26,040 bases of DNA from a virus, in the IMG/VR virus record IMGVR_UViG_3300017729_000029, positions 1 through 26,040 of that record; one strand, given 5' to 3'. A model generated the notes under the pieces. That model was not told the origin of the DNA and did no database searches. It saw only the letters and a list, made by a program, of their open reading frames with translations. Numbering within the stretch: position 1 is the first letter of the stretch; each line of letters opens with the position of its first letter. This document shows positions 10,001 through 16,707 of the stretch, one piece after another. A program made the position numbers and the translations under genes.

Positions 10001-12236
10001 ATACAAACACAAAGGAACTAAAAGAGCTATTCACGCTGCATTATCTATTTATGGAATTCCAAATTCTATGTTAACTATAATGGAGTTTGGTGGACCAAAA
10101 GATACTACTACATCAAAATTAGTTAAATATACATATGATGATAGCACATCTGCATTAAATATTAATGGTTCTAAAAAATTAACACTTCCTTGGAAAGTTT
10201 ATAATGGCTCATATCCAAGTGCAGTTGAAATGAGAGTAGAAACTAATACTAAACAAAATCAAACTATACTTTCAAGTAGTGGTTGGAGTTTAGATTTAAA
10301 TTATACATCAGGTTCAAATGCTAATTTACAATTAAACGTATTATCTGGTTCAACTAATTATTCTGCATCAACAGAAGATTTTCCTTACTTTAACCAAGAT
10401 TATACACAACTAGTTGTAAATAGAATAACTGGTTCAACTACAACATTTGAAGTTCATGCAAAAGAAGGATTCCAAGAAAGAATTAGAAACGCAGTAAGTG
10501 CATCAGTAACAGTTGGAAATTCAAATGATTGGAATAGTGGAAGTGAATTGATTGTAGGTGGAGATAGTTCAGATTTTACTGGTTCAATAGATGAAATTAG
10601 ATTATGGACAACTCCATTATCAGAATCACGAATTGAAAACCATGCATTAAATGGTGATGCAATTGATGGTAATCATATATCTTCTTCAACTGAAGATTTA
10701 TTATTAAGAATTGATTTTGAACATCCAAGAAACTTAAATTCAACTAGTGATAATTGGAGAAACACAATTGTTTCGGCATCTATGGTTTCAGATGGATTAA
10801 CTTCAGTATCGGGTTCAATAGAAAATATTTCTCCTAATACAAGTTATGCAAACTTTATAACTGCATCTAATTTTCCATCGGCATCATATCCACATGGGTT
10901 TACATTTTACAATAGAAAAAATACTTCAAATGTACCAAGTGTTGGAATAGCAGTTGGAGATAAAGTTAGATTTGAAGAACAATCATTAACATCAAATTTA
11001 TCTTATAGAAGTAGAGCAACAAAAAAATCATACGATACTTCACCATTAGATTCAGATAAATTAGGATTATTTTTCTCACCAGCAAAAGAATTAAATCTTG
11101 ATATTGTAAAAACAATAGGTGATTTTAATATAGATGATTTGATTGGAGACCCAAGTGATTACTACCAAGATAGTTATTCATCATTAGATTCTTTTAGAAA
11201 GTATTATTTTAATCGATATAACGTAGATTTCCACGAGTATATCCAATTAGTAAGGTATATTGATAAATCATTATTTAGTCTCTTAGAATCCCTTGTTCCT
11301 GCAAGAGCTAAGGTTACTACTGGTTTATTAATTGAACCACATATGTTGGAGAGAAGTAAAATTAAAAGAGTTAAACCAACTGCAGAAAATAATAAAATTG
11401 AAGCTTCTATTAATATTCAAGATAATGTAGTTATAGAATCATCAAAAGACAATTATTTAGTTGAACTTAATTTAATAGAACAATCAACAATATCTGGTTC
11501 TACAAATTTCTATGATGTTGAAATACAAGAAGTAATAAATAGTAATCTTGTAGGAACAAAAGATAATTATGAAAGTATAATATCTGCATCTAATACTATA
11601 ACTCCAAGTGGAACCATTACACGAAATTCTGGTTCTGATATGGGAGGATTTGATATTTCGGTCAATGCTAGGTTTACTCAAGCAATTCAAGGTGAATACG
11701 ATTCAACTGCATATCAACAAATAGGAATGGAACCTGATTCATTAACAGTTGGTGGTTTTGGATTATATGGTAGTGGTTCAAATGCAATTATTACAAAATT
11801 AGATAAAAACAATAACTTTGTTAGAGAACGAAATAAAGTATTTTTATTAAAAGAGGCATATACGATTAATATTCCGAAGAATATAAGTTCGCTTGATTCT
11901 TCACTAGGAACAGAAATAGAATCAGTAACCGAATATAGACATAAATTAACTATTTTACCATTTACTGGTTCTGATGGAAACGAATCAATAGACCCAATTG
12001 TAACTGGTAGTATTGTAGAAGTAACACCTTTAAATGGTGCATTCCCAACACATTACAAAAATACAGGAGATTTAACAAGTGGTATGGAAAATTCATTTTT
12101 TAATGGTTCAAAACAAACAAGTGCAACTACTTTAGATGGTAGTTCACCAGTTCAATCATTTACTACTAATCCAAATACTCTTAGAGTTAATGAGAGTGGT
12201 AGAGGTTCAGGTGAACCAATATTAGAAGTAGAATAA
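7047..12236 (+). CDS. Very large (1729 aa) baseplate/tail protein with LamG-like domain
   Basis: The 1729-residue product is the largest complete gene here. The N-terminus is acidic and Ser/Asp-rich after a basic start with GTWEWNGSRWID. Residues about 110-560 look like successive Ig-like beta domains. Around 905-1010 there is a helical section with FDMIGQHFDILYHYIKRL and NLPYLYKHKGTKRAIHAAL. The 'lpylyk-x-kGT-x-x-a(l/i)' pattern resembles tail protein I-type and related baseplate domains. Residues about 1055-1210 look like a LamG/concanavalin-type sandwich, with SGWSLDLNY, IVGG, GSIDEIRLW and TPLSESRIENHA. Near 1420 is the PARAKVTTGLLIEPHMLERS segment. SGS/TGS tripeptides are scattered through the second half. 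T4 places gp7 after gp6, and this may be a functional counterpart, but I see no clear gp7 motif. The start is preceded by a weak AGGGT. Confidence 0.7.
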   Translation: MPHNNREHIKPTQRGKRKGQIITDGEKVNGQVVYGTWEWNGSRWIDITTDSDVFSRDEDVDKSSDNPSSSKNGVDIFDSKLTDGDSNTKGSDLDTEDSDLKPDGENPLSLAPSIEITVKATKPSAIFIDGEDTLLQTSHTFNYTAKELLTPKIFTVKASESFISTDVYKVSAVQKEFGKGVEDLDLENKKGLVKFSYYEFIILKNNKIFTEFTLDYDTLLENRAATLDFSIDTDGTVITPEPEKTLVVITSNVSSNDIIRYQTAPDNQTDFLLAEDEIELEVTSNVKDLDKFIQFYGVGIDDTTHTVEYTINTPNNRGGQTVTNIDSGKVLLQAGTTNITVDAIKIPRTDTPGIPLLNISSNQLVYNINGEELLQIPYRTTNADLVEYSIGSIKRQIGSSGSITLDTKDFTNGVGTYTLYAQARSSNGGSDVKKIIIVVESREYIPGPDITHINYPQNIKGADFKQFNVPFNVSWQSINTDYIRIYSGKYDVEAENNYYLGQFSESGVATFTVEDVLRNARREFSEDDNILQFKLLLVPFNSQGDKLTAGKIEEINITFDKGDLDLRRGDVIGDIRKAFEYCFDYSDFDEPTSPFLTHYLHLGDGDNKLISTYGIDDETFSEYEFVNDTNQRKKIKENKSIVLKLYEPLENKIDVNDKIWISKIQSIPLIDQITLLDDVTSDCIPLTPNLSLELNDDIGYQIYDDLVASGSTSSEAIIQEFVSGSGFSLDTLELEYTSGSTYQWENFVKYSSAKERVANFYYKIKLLESHRSKHELLSNATGSAGSVASKNEQKRILGKISEIKQNFDAFEKHLYTVNGSLQYPKNGSVVGDIKLTDTGSIVNPSDTAAVNWYNSIYTDAALYDRNSTERLVNNLPSHIQEDDKGQEFILFFDMIGQHFDILYHYIKRLSKSKKTENKFENGIINDLMYEMLSSLGWDADLGLSSETLWEYAFGEHSDGTEISSMSGKSRQEETWRRILNNLPYLYKHKGTKRAIHAALSIYGIPNSMLTIMEFGGPKDTTTSKLVKYTYDDSTSALNINGSKKLTLPWKVYNGSYPSAVEMRVETNTKQNQTILSSSGWSLDLNYTSGSNANLQLNVLSGSTNYSASTEDFPYFNQDYTQLVVNRITGSTTTFEVHAKEGFQERIRNAVSASVTVGNSNDWNSGSELIVGGDSSDFTGSIDEIRLWTTPLSESRIENHALNGDAIDGNHISSSTEDLLLRIDFEHPRNLNSTSDNWRNTIVSASMVSDGLTSVSGSIENISPNTSYANFITASNFPSASYPHGFTFYNRKNTSNVPSVGIAVGDKVRFEEQSLTSNLSYRSRATKKSYDTSPLDSDKLGLFFSPAKELNLDIVKTIGDFNIDDLIGDPSDYYQDSYSSLDSFRKYYFNRYNVDFHEYIQLVRYIDKSLFSLLESLVPARAKVTTGLLIEPHMLERSKIKRVKPTAENNKIEASINIQDNVVIESSKDNYLVELNLIEQSTISGSTNFYDVEIQEVINSNLVGTKDNYESIISASNTITPSGTITRNSGSDMGGFDISVNARFTQAIQGEYDSTAYQQIGMEPDSLTVGGFGLYGSGSNAIITKLDKNNNFVRERNKVFLLKEAYTINIPKNISSLDSSLGTEIESVTEYRHKLTILPFTGSDGNESIDPIVTGSIVEVTPLNGAFPTHYKNTGDLTSGMENSFFNGSKQTSATTLDGSSPVQSFTTNPNTLRVNESGRGSGEPILEVE

Positions 12237-12246
12237 TATTTATATT
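12236..12246 (+). promoter_or_regulatory. Putative late promoter motif, copy 1 (ATATTTATATT)
   Basis: It overlaps the last base of the preceding stop codon and differs from the 11-base consensus ATATTTATATA only at the last position. It lies 43 nt upstream of a perfect copy, so the following gene may have two start sites or a double site. No -35-like element is seen. Confidence 0.4.
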
Positions 12247-12278
12247 AAAAGAAAAAATTACTAAAATCAAAAATCATT

Positions 12279-12289
12279 ATATTTATATA
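12279..12289 (+). promoter_or_regulatory. Putative late promoter motif, copy 2 (ATATTTATATA)
   Basis: It is a perfect copy of the recurring 11-mer, 25 nt before the ATG at 12315, with AGGAA between. The core TATTTATA is the reverse complement of the T4 late promoter TATAAATA. In the forward direction it also resembles the Bacteroidetes -7 box (TAnnTTTG). No -35-like box is visible in the A-rich stretch before it, as expected for a T4-style late promoter. Confidence 0.55.
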
Positions 12290-12314
12290 TTGAAACATAA
12301 TAGGAAAAAACACT

Positions 12315-12941
12315 ATGGCATATTTAGATAATACAGAAATTACAGTAGATGCAATTCTTACCAAAAAGGGTAGAGAAAAACTTGCATCTGGAGAAGGTCT
12401 TAATATCACCAAGTTCGCATTGGGTGATGATGAGATTGACTACACATTATATGAACCGGCACATCCAAAGGGTAGTGCATATTATGATGCTGCAATTAAA
12501 GCAATTCCAATTACAGAGGCATCACCAGATGAAACACAAACTTTAAGATATAAGTTAGTTACTCTTCCAAAGGGTACTACAAAAATTCCAAAAGTAGAAT
12601 TTGGTATTCCATCTATTTCTGTAAATCAAAATAGTGGTCAAGTATCCCTTACACCAACAACTTCACCAAGTGGTAATAAGCAAGGTGGATATACAATAGT
12701 GTTATCTAATAAAAACGCAGGTAGTATTGTTGGAAGTGGATTATCAGGAGGAGCTAGTTCAGTTCCTACTTTCTTAGGAGACGAAATAACTGCAACTGCA
12801 GCAATAGAAACAGGAGCAAAATTTACATTTATACCTAATCCAAACGTAACTGCTACAATTGCAACAACAATTACAGTATATGGTAACGAAACAGGTGGTT
12901 CACAAACTATTCCTGTAACAGTAACATATGTATCAAGATAA
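12315..12941 (+). CDS. Conserved T4-like virion protein, 208 aa
   Basis: The N-terminal half has a pattern I associate, from memory, with a conserved structural protein of marine T4-like phages: AYLDNTEITVDAILTKKGRE at the start, then NITKFALGDDEIDYTLYEPA and HP-x-G-x-x-YY. TKKGREKLA and FALGDDEIDY are the most distinctive parts. Residues about 105-208 are Gly/Thr/Val-rich beta strands, probably an Ig-like surface domain. No catalytic residues are visible. It has its own promoter-like motifs and AGGAA Shine-Dalgarno sequence, and is followed 20 nt later by another virion gene. The small size and strong upstream signal suggest a protein needed in many copies, such as a tail or neck component. 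The exact position in the particle is unknown. Confidence 0.65.
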   Translation: MAYLDNTEITVDAILTKKGREKLASGEGLNITKFALGDDEIDYTLYEPAHPKGSAYYDAAIKAIPITEASPDETQTLRYKLVTLPKGTTKIPKVEFGIPSISVNQNSGQVSLTPTTSPSGNKQGGYTIVLSNKNAGSIVGSGLSGGASSVPTFLGDEITATAAIETGAKFTFIPNPNVTATIATTITVYGNETGGSQTIPVTVTYVSR

Positions 12942-12961
12942 AATAACAAGGAAAAAATAAA

Positions 12962-14188
12962 ATGGCACAAATACAAGGACAAGCGGGAGTAAATTTAACA
13001 CAAGAGTTGGCTAACTATTTACAAGCCAGTAGTGGTAATTTAACCTCAGAACAATTAATAAAAATAACCAACCAATATTTAAGTGGAGGTGATAAGTTAG
13101 GTGCAACTGGTGGTTCAATCTCAAATGGTATCTATAAAAGATTCGGAGAGTTTGACCAAGTAAATGGAAAAGTACAAGTTGTAACTACTGGTCTTTGGAG
13201 TGGAGATACTGGAAGTTTATCTTCTTTCTTTACATCTTCAACACAAGAAGTAGCAGCAAGTTCAAACTATTATTTAAATGCTTATGACTCATCAGCCATT
13301 TCAGATGTACAATTCGCAGTTGCTTATGGACATAAATTTGGTAGTGGTTCTATATCACTTGCAAATGATGATTCTTCAACATTGGCAACTAAAGCAACTT
13401 ATTCACAATATAAATCAATTCTTTTAGAACAAGGAGATGATAAATTTGAAGTACCAAACAGTTCAGGTTCACTTCATAGTATAGATGATATTTATGTTAT
13501 TAATTTATCAAGAGCAAGATATAAAGAAAAAATGGATGCAGGAAACTGGTCATTAAGTTTAAGTGGTTCTAATGGAATCTCTACATTAATTGATGATAGT
13601 GGAAAGAAATTCTCAGATACAGTTGGAAAAGCGGGTAGAGTATTTGATGTAGTAAGTGGTTCACTTAATCTAGGTTCAGAAAATGAAGCAACAATAGTAG
13701 CAAAATATTCAAGTGGTTCACAAGCACAAGGACAAGGGTTTGGTAAATTTTATCCAGACCAAGGAATTATAATTCTTAATCCATCTGCAGTTGAATCATC
13801 AATTGGTTCATCAATAGATAAAGATTCTAGTGATGGTGGTGTATTAGGATATGGAATTTCTGCAGAAGCAAAAAATCATTTCTTATTATACAATGCAATT
13901 AAAGGTGGTGGAGATTTTGAAGCAAGAAGAACAGAAAACGTTTCTACTTCACATTACTTTATAAGAGCAACAAATAGAGAATTTAACTTTTCTAATAATC
14001 CATCATTTGTAACTGGTTCAGATAATTCATTTGTTGAATCATCTTTTGAAAAAGACCCAAAAACATTTATTACAACTATTGGATTATATAGTGATTCTAA
14101 TGAAATGTTAGCAGTGGCTAAAACATCTCAACCAATTGCTAAATCGTTTGATAAAGAAGTATTAATCAAAGTAAAACTTGATTTTTAA
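12962..14188 (+). CDS. Virion protein with C-terminal module shared with the next gene
   Basis: The product has 408 residues. It begins with a helical Gln-rich segment (QELANYLQASSGNLTSEQ), then becomes beta-rich with many SGS/TGS tripeptides. The C-terminal about 90 residues contain REFNFSNNPSFVTGS, FITTIGLYSDSNEMLAVAK, 'QPIAKSF' and a final KVKLDF. The same order occurs at the end of the following gene (EFNYSQNPSAV, YISTIGLYDTDGDMIAVAKL, 'KPIKNL', IVRFDV). This marks a shared module that may serve for trimerisation or attachment to a common site. AAGGA precedes the ATG. A strong intrinsic terminator follows the gene, so it likely ends a transcript started at the motifs near 12236-12289. The role is unknown beyond a probable structural one. 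Confidence 0.65.
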   Translation: MAQIQGQAGVNLTQELANYLQASSGNLTSEQLIKITNQYLSGGDKLGATGGSISNGIYKRFGEFDQVNGKVQVVTTGLWSGDTGSLSSFFTSSTQEVAASSNYYLNAYDSSAISDVQFAVAYGHKFGSGSISLANDDSSTLATKATYSQYKSILLEQGDDKFEVPNSSGSLHSIDDIYVINLSRARYKEKMDAGNWSLSLSGSNGISTLIDDSGKKFSDTVGKAGRVFDVVSGSLNLGSENEATIVAKYSSGSQAQGQGFGKFYPDQGIIILNPSAVESSIGSSIDKDSSDGGVLGYGISAEAKNHFLLYNAIKGGGDFEARRTENVSTSHYFIRATNREFNFSNNPSFVTGSDNSFVESSFEKDPKTFITTIGLYSDSNEMLAVAKTSQPIAKSFDKEVLIKVKLDF

Positions 14189-14199
14189 TAAATAACACA

Positions 14200-14229
14200 G
14201 AACGTTTGAGGTTGCAAACTTGAATGTTC
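14200..14229 (+). other. Imperfect stem in the 3' untranslated region
   Basis: GTTTG at 14204-14208 can pair with CAAAC at 14215-14219 around a 6-nt loop. The outer GAAC at 14200-14203 can pair with GTTC at 14226-14229, leaving a 6-nt bulge on the 3' side. It lies just after the stop codon and before the terminator, so it could protect the transcript end. Stability is modest and function unproven. Confidence 0.3.
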
Positions 14230-14241
14230 ACGAAAAAATTT

Positions 14242-14261
14242 AAAGAATGATATCATTTTTT
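14242..14261 (+). repeat. Inverted repeat around palindrome AATGATATCATT
   Basis: The centre, 14246-14257, is a perfect 12-bp palindrome. As RNA it can form an 8-bp stem with a 4-nt loop, counting one G-U pair and the flanking A/T runs. It sits directly before the GC-rich terminator hairpin. It may be a DNA site or the first of two tandem hairpins. Confidence 0.4.
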
Positions 14262-14263
14262 AT

Positions 14264-14289
14264 ACCCCACCACAAAGTGGGGTTTTTTG
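14264..14289 (+). terminator. Rho-independent terminator
   Basis: The stem CCCCAC (14265-14270) pairs with GTGGGG (14277-14282) around the loop CACAAA, with an extra A-T pair outside, followed at once by TTTTTT. This is the most GC-rich stem in the intergenic DNA of the window and the only clear intrinsic terminator seen. It separates the 408-residue virion gene from its paralogue, which then has its own promoter-like motif only about 8 nt downstream of the T tract. Confidence 0.88.
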
Positions 14290-14296
14290 TTTCCAT

Positions 14297-14307
14297 ATAT
14301 TTATATA
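14297..14307 (+). promoter_or_regulatory. Putative late promoter motif, copy 3 (ATATTTATATA)
   Basis: A perfect 11-mer, extended by a 5' T as in two other copies. It begins 8 nt after the T tract of the terminator and ends 16 nt before the ATG at 14324, with GAGGAG in between. A terminator placed directly before it makes this the best evidence that the motif starts transcription: without a promoter here the next gene would be poorly expressed. Confidence 0.62.
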
Positions 14308-14323
14308 GAGGAGTAACAATATT

Positions 14324-15463
14324 ATGTTAAAAACAATTCCAAAATCAAATATAAACCAAAGAACTTTTAAAGTTCACAAAAAGTTTGTACAAACTGAGGC
14401 TACTAACCCAATATATGTTGGGGAGTTAGCAAGTGATGGTGCGTTTGAATCTTCTTCTGCAGCCACTACAAATGGAATATCTAATCATTCTTTATATGCA
14501 TCAATAAAACATAAGTATTATAGAAATGATGGTAATATTTTTAATACATTTGGTAAATACAATAATTTAGGTTTAATTTCATTTGAAAGACAACTTGAAA
14601 ATAAAATAAGAGTTATCTCAATTCCACAATCTAAGAGAGGTTTGGGAATCAAACCAGGTAGTATTGAATTATTAGATACTAATACGGATATAATATATAG
14701 AGATACTGCAGATGGTACGATTTCATCAGATACACCACAATATACTATAACTGATTTAGATTTTGGTACGGGAGACATAACAATATTAGATTCCGATAAC
14801 GAAACCTTTACAGGTACTATTACCTCATTGGATTTAGAATCGGGTATATCAACAATGACATTTGATGGAGATACTAATATAGTAGATATTGTTTTAATAG
14901 ATTTAGAAAATGGTATTTTAAAAACAGCAGCACCTTTAGAGTTTGAGGGATTAGAAATTGATGAACCAAGATTCGGTAATATATTTTACTCAGATGGTTT
15001 AATCGTTTTAGGAGATTCTACAAACATTGTTTCATACAATTTAGAATATCGTTCAACAGAAACTATAACAGAACAAGAAGTTTTAATTACGGCTAAAGCA
15101 GGTGAATTCAATTATTCACAAAACCCATCGGCGGTAGAAGTTCAAGTTAGTGGTTCTTATGATTTTGTAACAACTGCAATACCAAATGTTTCTCCTGCAA
15201 GAACAAGAAAAATAACAGAATACAATGATATTAAACGAAGAGAATTTTATTCTGGTTCGATTAATCACTCAATAAGTGGTAGTTGGAATGACTATCATGA
15301 ATCATCATCGATTGATAAAATAGGTTCATATTTATCAACATACATAAGTACAATAGGATTATATGATACAGATGGTGATATGATTGCAGTAGCAAAATTA
15401 CCAAAACCAATAAAAAATCTACCTAATTATGATGTAAACTTTATAGTTAGATTTGACGTATAA
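14324..15463 (+). CDS. Virion protein, partial paralogue of the preceding gene
   Basis: The product has 379 residues. The N-terminal region has TFKVHKKFVQTEATNPIYVG. The middle consists of short Asp/Thr/Ile-rich beta repeats (for example TDLDFGTGDITILDSDNE, ITSLDLESGISTMTFDG, VLIDLENGILKTAAP), roughly 20-residue units that may form a beta-solenoid. The last about 120 residues match the C-terminal module of the gene at 12962-14188: EFNYSQNPSAV, then YISTIGLYDTDGDMIAVAKL and a terminal RFDV. The gene has its own promoter-like motif and the strong Shine-Dalgarno GAGGAG. Differing N-terminal parts on one shared C-terminal module suggest two proteins docking at equivalent places in the tail or capsid. 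Confidence 0.65.
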   Translation: MLKTIPKSNINQRTFKVHKKFVQTEATNPIYVGELASDGAFESSSAATTNGISNHSLYASIKHKYYRNDGNIFNTFGKYNNLGLISFERQLENKIRVISIPQSKRGLGIKPGSIELLDTNTDIIYRDTADGTISSDTPQYTITDLDFGTGDITILDSDNETFTGTITSLDLESGISTMTFDGDTNIVDIVLIDLENGILKTAAPLEFEGLEIDEPRFGNIFYSDGLIVLGDSTNIVSYNLEYRSTETITEQEVLITAKAGEFNYSQNPSAVEVQVSGSYDFVTTAIPNVSPARTRKITEYNDIKRREFYSGSINHSISGSWNDYHESSSIDKIGSYLSTYISTIGLYDTDGDMIAVAKLPKPIKNLPNYDVNFIVRFDV

Positions 15464-15475
15464 TTAAAAAAAGTT

Positions 15476-15486
15476 ATATTTATATA
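15476..15486 (+). promoter_or_regulatory. Putative late promoter motif, copy 4 (ATATTTATATA)
   Basis: A perfect 11-mer with 5' T, 17 nt before the ATG at 15504, with AGGAG between. It would drive the two acidic small genes and perhaps the downstream 59-residue, sulfotransferase and GIY-YIG genes, which follow with gaps of 10 nt or less. Confidence 0.55.
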
Positions 15487-15503
15487 AAATAGGAGAAAAC
15501 ATT

Positions 15504-15719
15504 ATGGCATATCAAATTTTAAACATTGATAAAACAGTACAAGAGGATAATTTAGAATTATCAGAAGAGCAATTACAAGCATACCGCGATTCTGCAGAAT
15601 TAAATTATTACATTTACGACAGTTATGAAGGAGAGAGTGACATCTTTTCCGTACTTTTAGAAGAAAAAGGTGAAGAAGGTTGTGCAGATATACGAATCAT
15701 TAAATTAATAGAAGAATAA
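15504..15719 (+). CDS. Small, highly acidic protein (71 aa), unknown function
   Basis: About 19 of 71 residues are Asp or Glu against about 5 Lys/Arg, so the net charge is strongly negative. No Cys pairs, signal peptide or membrane segment is visible. It has the strong Shine-Dalgarno sequence AGGAG and a promoter-like motif directly upstream. It resembles the next product in length, charge and order of segments: an 'SEEQLQAYRDSAELNYY' helix-strand region here matches 'SIEDINAIFEGDQINLF' there, and both end in a short strand plus an acidic tail. Possible roles include a DNA mimic or anti-restriction protein, or a small virion protein. Neither is supported by a specific motif. Confidence 0.7.
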   Translation: MAYQILNIDKTVQEDNLELSEEQLQAYRDSAELNYYIYDSYEGESDIFSVLLEEKGEEGCADIRIIKLIEE

Positions 15720-15723
15720 AATT

Positions 15724-15930
15724 ATGGCAGCAATATACAACATTAAAGACATAGACGGAAACATCATATCAGAGAATGTTTCAATAGAAGATATCAACGC
15801 TATTTTTGAAGGAGACCAAATAAATCTTTTTTGGGATGACGAAGGTTTAGCTGAAAGATTAAAAGATTCAGAAGATGATACTTCAAACGTACAATTAATT
15901 TCAACAATTGTTGAAGAAGACGAAGAATAA
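15724..15930 (+). CDS. Small, highly acidic protein (68 aa), probable paralogue of the preceding one
   Basis: About 20 of 68 residues are Asp or Glu against about 3 basic ones. It starts 4 nt after the previous stop with no good Shine-Dalgarno sequence, which fits translational coupling. The end is EEDEE. Weak but collinear similarity to the 71-residue product suggests tandem duplication. The WDDEG segment occupies the place of YDSYEG in the neighbour. Function unknown. Confidence 0.68.
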   Translation: MAAIYNIKDIDGNIISENVSIEDINAIFEGDQINLFWDDEGLAERLKDSEDDTSNVQLISTIVEEDEE

Positions 15931-15935
15931 TCTAA

Positions 15936-16115
15936 ATGGCATCAATCGAAGATTTATACAAAGGTTCTGATTTTTCTAAACTACCAAACAAAAATGGAGA
16001 TAAAACTCCTGTTGAATTGGATGGTGGTAAAGACCTAAGACAAGAATCAAAGTTAGAAAAAGCCAGAGGTGGTAAATTAAACCTTAAAAAATATTCAGAT
16101 TCAATAGAACGATAA
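15936..16115 (+). CDS. Small basic protein (59 aa), unknown function
   Basis: The ATG at 15936 lies 5 nt after the preceding stop, and the frame ends at TAA 16113-16115. The product begins MASIEDLYKGSDFSKL, is Lys/Gly-rich in the middle (KLEKARGGKLNLKK) and has no hydrophobic segment. Context supports reality: it fills an otherwise empty 195-nt gap in a tightly packed operon and has phage-like codon use (AGA, TTA, GAA). It may be a minor virion or assembly protein, but I do not recognise a family. Confidence 0.6.
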   Translation: MASIEDLYKGSDFSKLPNKNGDKTPVELDGGKDLRQESKLEKARGGKLNLKKYSDSIER

Positions 16116-16125
16116 ATTTCTAAAT

Positions 16126-16707
16126 TTGAGTTTATTAATAAATCACCAATTAAAATGGGCATTCGTGCACATTCCAAAAACAGGTGGAACTTCAATTACA
16201 AGTATTTTATTAAAGGATGAAAACACCGAACAAATTTCGGTGCATGATTCCTTGCGATTGTTGGATTGTGATAATTCTTATTATATTTTTTCAATGGTAA
16301 GAAATCCGTTTACACGAATTTGTAGTGCGTTTGAAGATGAATATAGAAAAGGAAACACTAAACATGATTTTGGTTATTACTTAAAAAATGTAGACCCAAC
16401 CAATGTTTGGTTGTTACCACAAAGTTATTTTATCACTGCGGGAGAAACACAACATAAAAAAGTTTCATTTATAGGTAGATATGAGAACTATGTAAACGAT
16501 TGCAACAAAATTTTTAACAAACTAAATTATATAAATAAACTTCCGCATCTTAACCGAAATCCCATATACGATAGACATTCAAATTTAAATCAAGAACAGT
16601 ATTATAGTAAAATATATTACACAGAAGATTGGATGAAGGAATGGGTAATAGAAAGGTATCAAGATGATTTCAAAATATTTAACTATGACATGGACTTACC
16701 AAGGTAG
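16126..16707 (+). CDS. Sulfotransferase (Sulfotransfer_2-like), phage-encoded
   Basis: The 193-residue product has both cofactor-binding signatures of PAPS-dependent sulfotransferases. The 5'-phosphosulfate loop is HIPKTGGTS (residues 15-23) and the 3'-phosphate motif is VRNPFTRICSAF (58-69). His40 lies between them, and downstream LPHLNRN, YYTEDW and a closing YQDDFKIFNYD match the end of carbohydrate sulfotransferases of this type. It should transfer sulfate from PAPS to a sugar hydroxyl. The acceptor is unknown. At about 190 residues it is minimal for the family. The start must be the TTG at 16126: an in-frame TAG lies at 16105-16107 and the first ATG falls inside the 3'-phosphate motif. 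No signal peptide is seen, so it acts in the cytoplasm. It overlaps the GIY-YIG gene by 44 nt. Confidence 0.85.
   Translation: MSLLINHQLKWAFVHIPKTGGTSITSILLKDENTEQISVHDSLRLLDCDNSYYIFSMVRNPFTRICSAFEDEYRKGNTKHDFGYYLKNVDPTNVWLLPQSYFITAGETQHKKVSFIGRYENYVNDCNKIFNKLNYINKLPHLNRNPIYDRHSNLNQEQYYSKIYYTEDWMKEWVIERYQDDFKIFNYDMDLPR

Noticed and set aside
12349-12546. 65-codon + strand frame inside the 208-residue gene
   Set aside because: Out-of-frame shadow with biased composition and no ribosome site; the overlapping frame has clear family motifs.
12638-12982. 114-codon minus-strand frame with a Val/Ala/Ile-rich, membrane-like sequence
   Set aside because: It is antisense to the 208-residue virion gene, and its hydrophobicity comes from reversed Thr/Asn-rich codons. 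No promoter or ribosome site supports it.
14224-14250. Eight-codon open frame (ATG to TGA) after the 408-residue gene
   Set aside because: Too short, no Shine-Dalgarno sequence, and it overlaps the arm of an inverted repeat; expected by chance.
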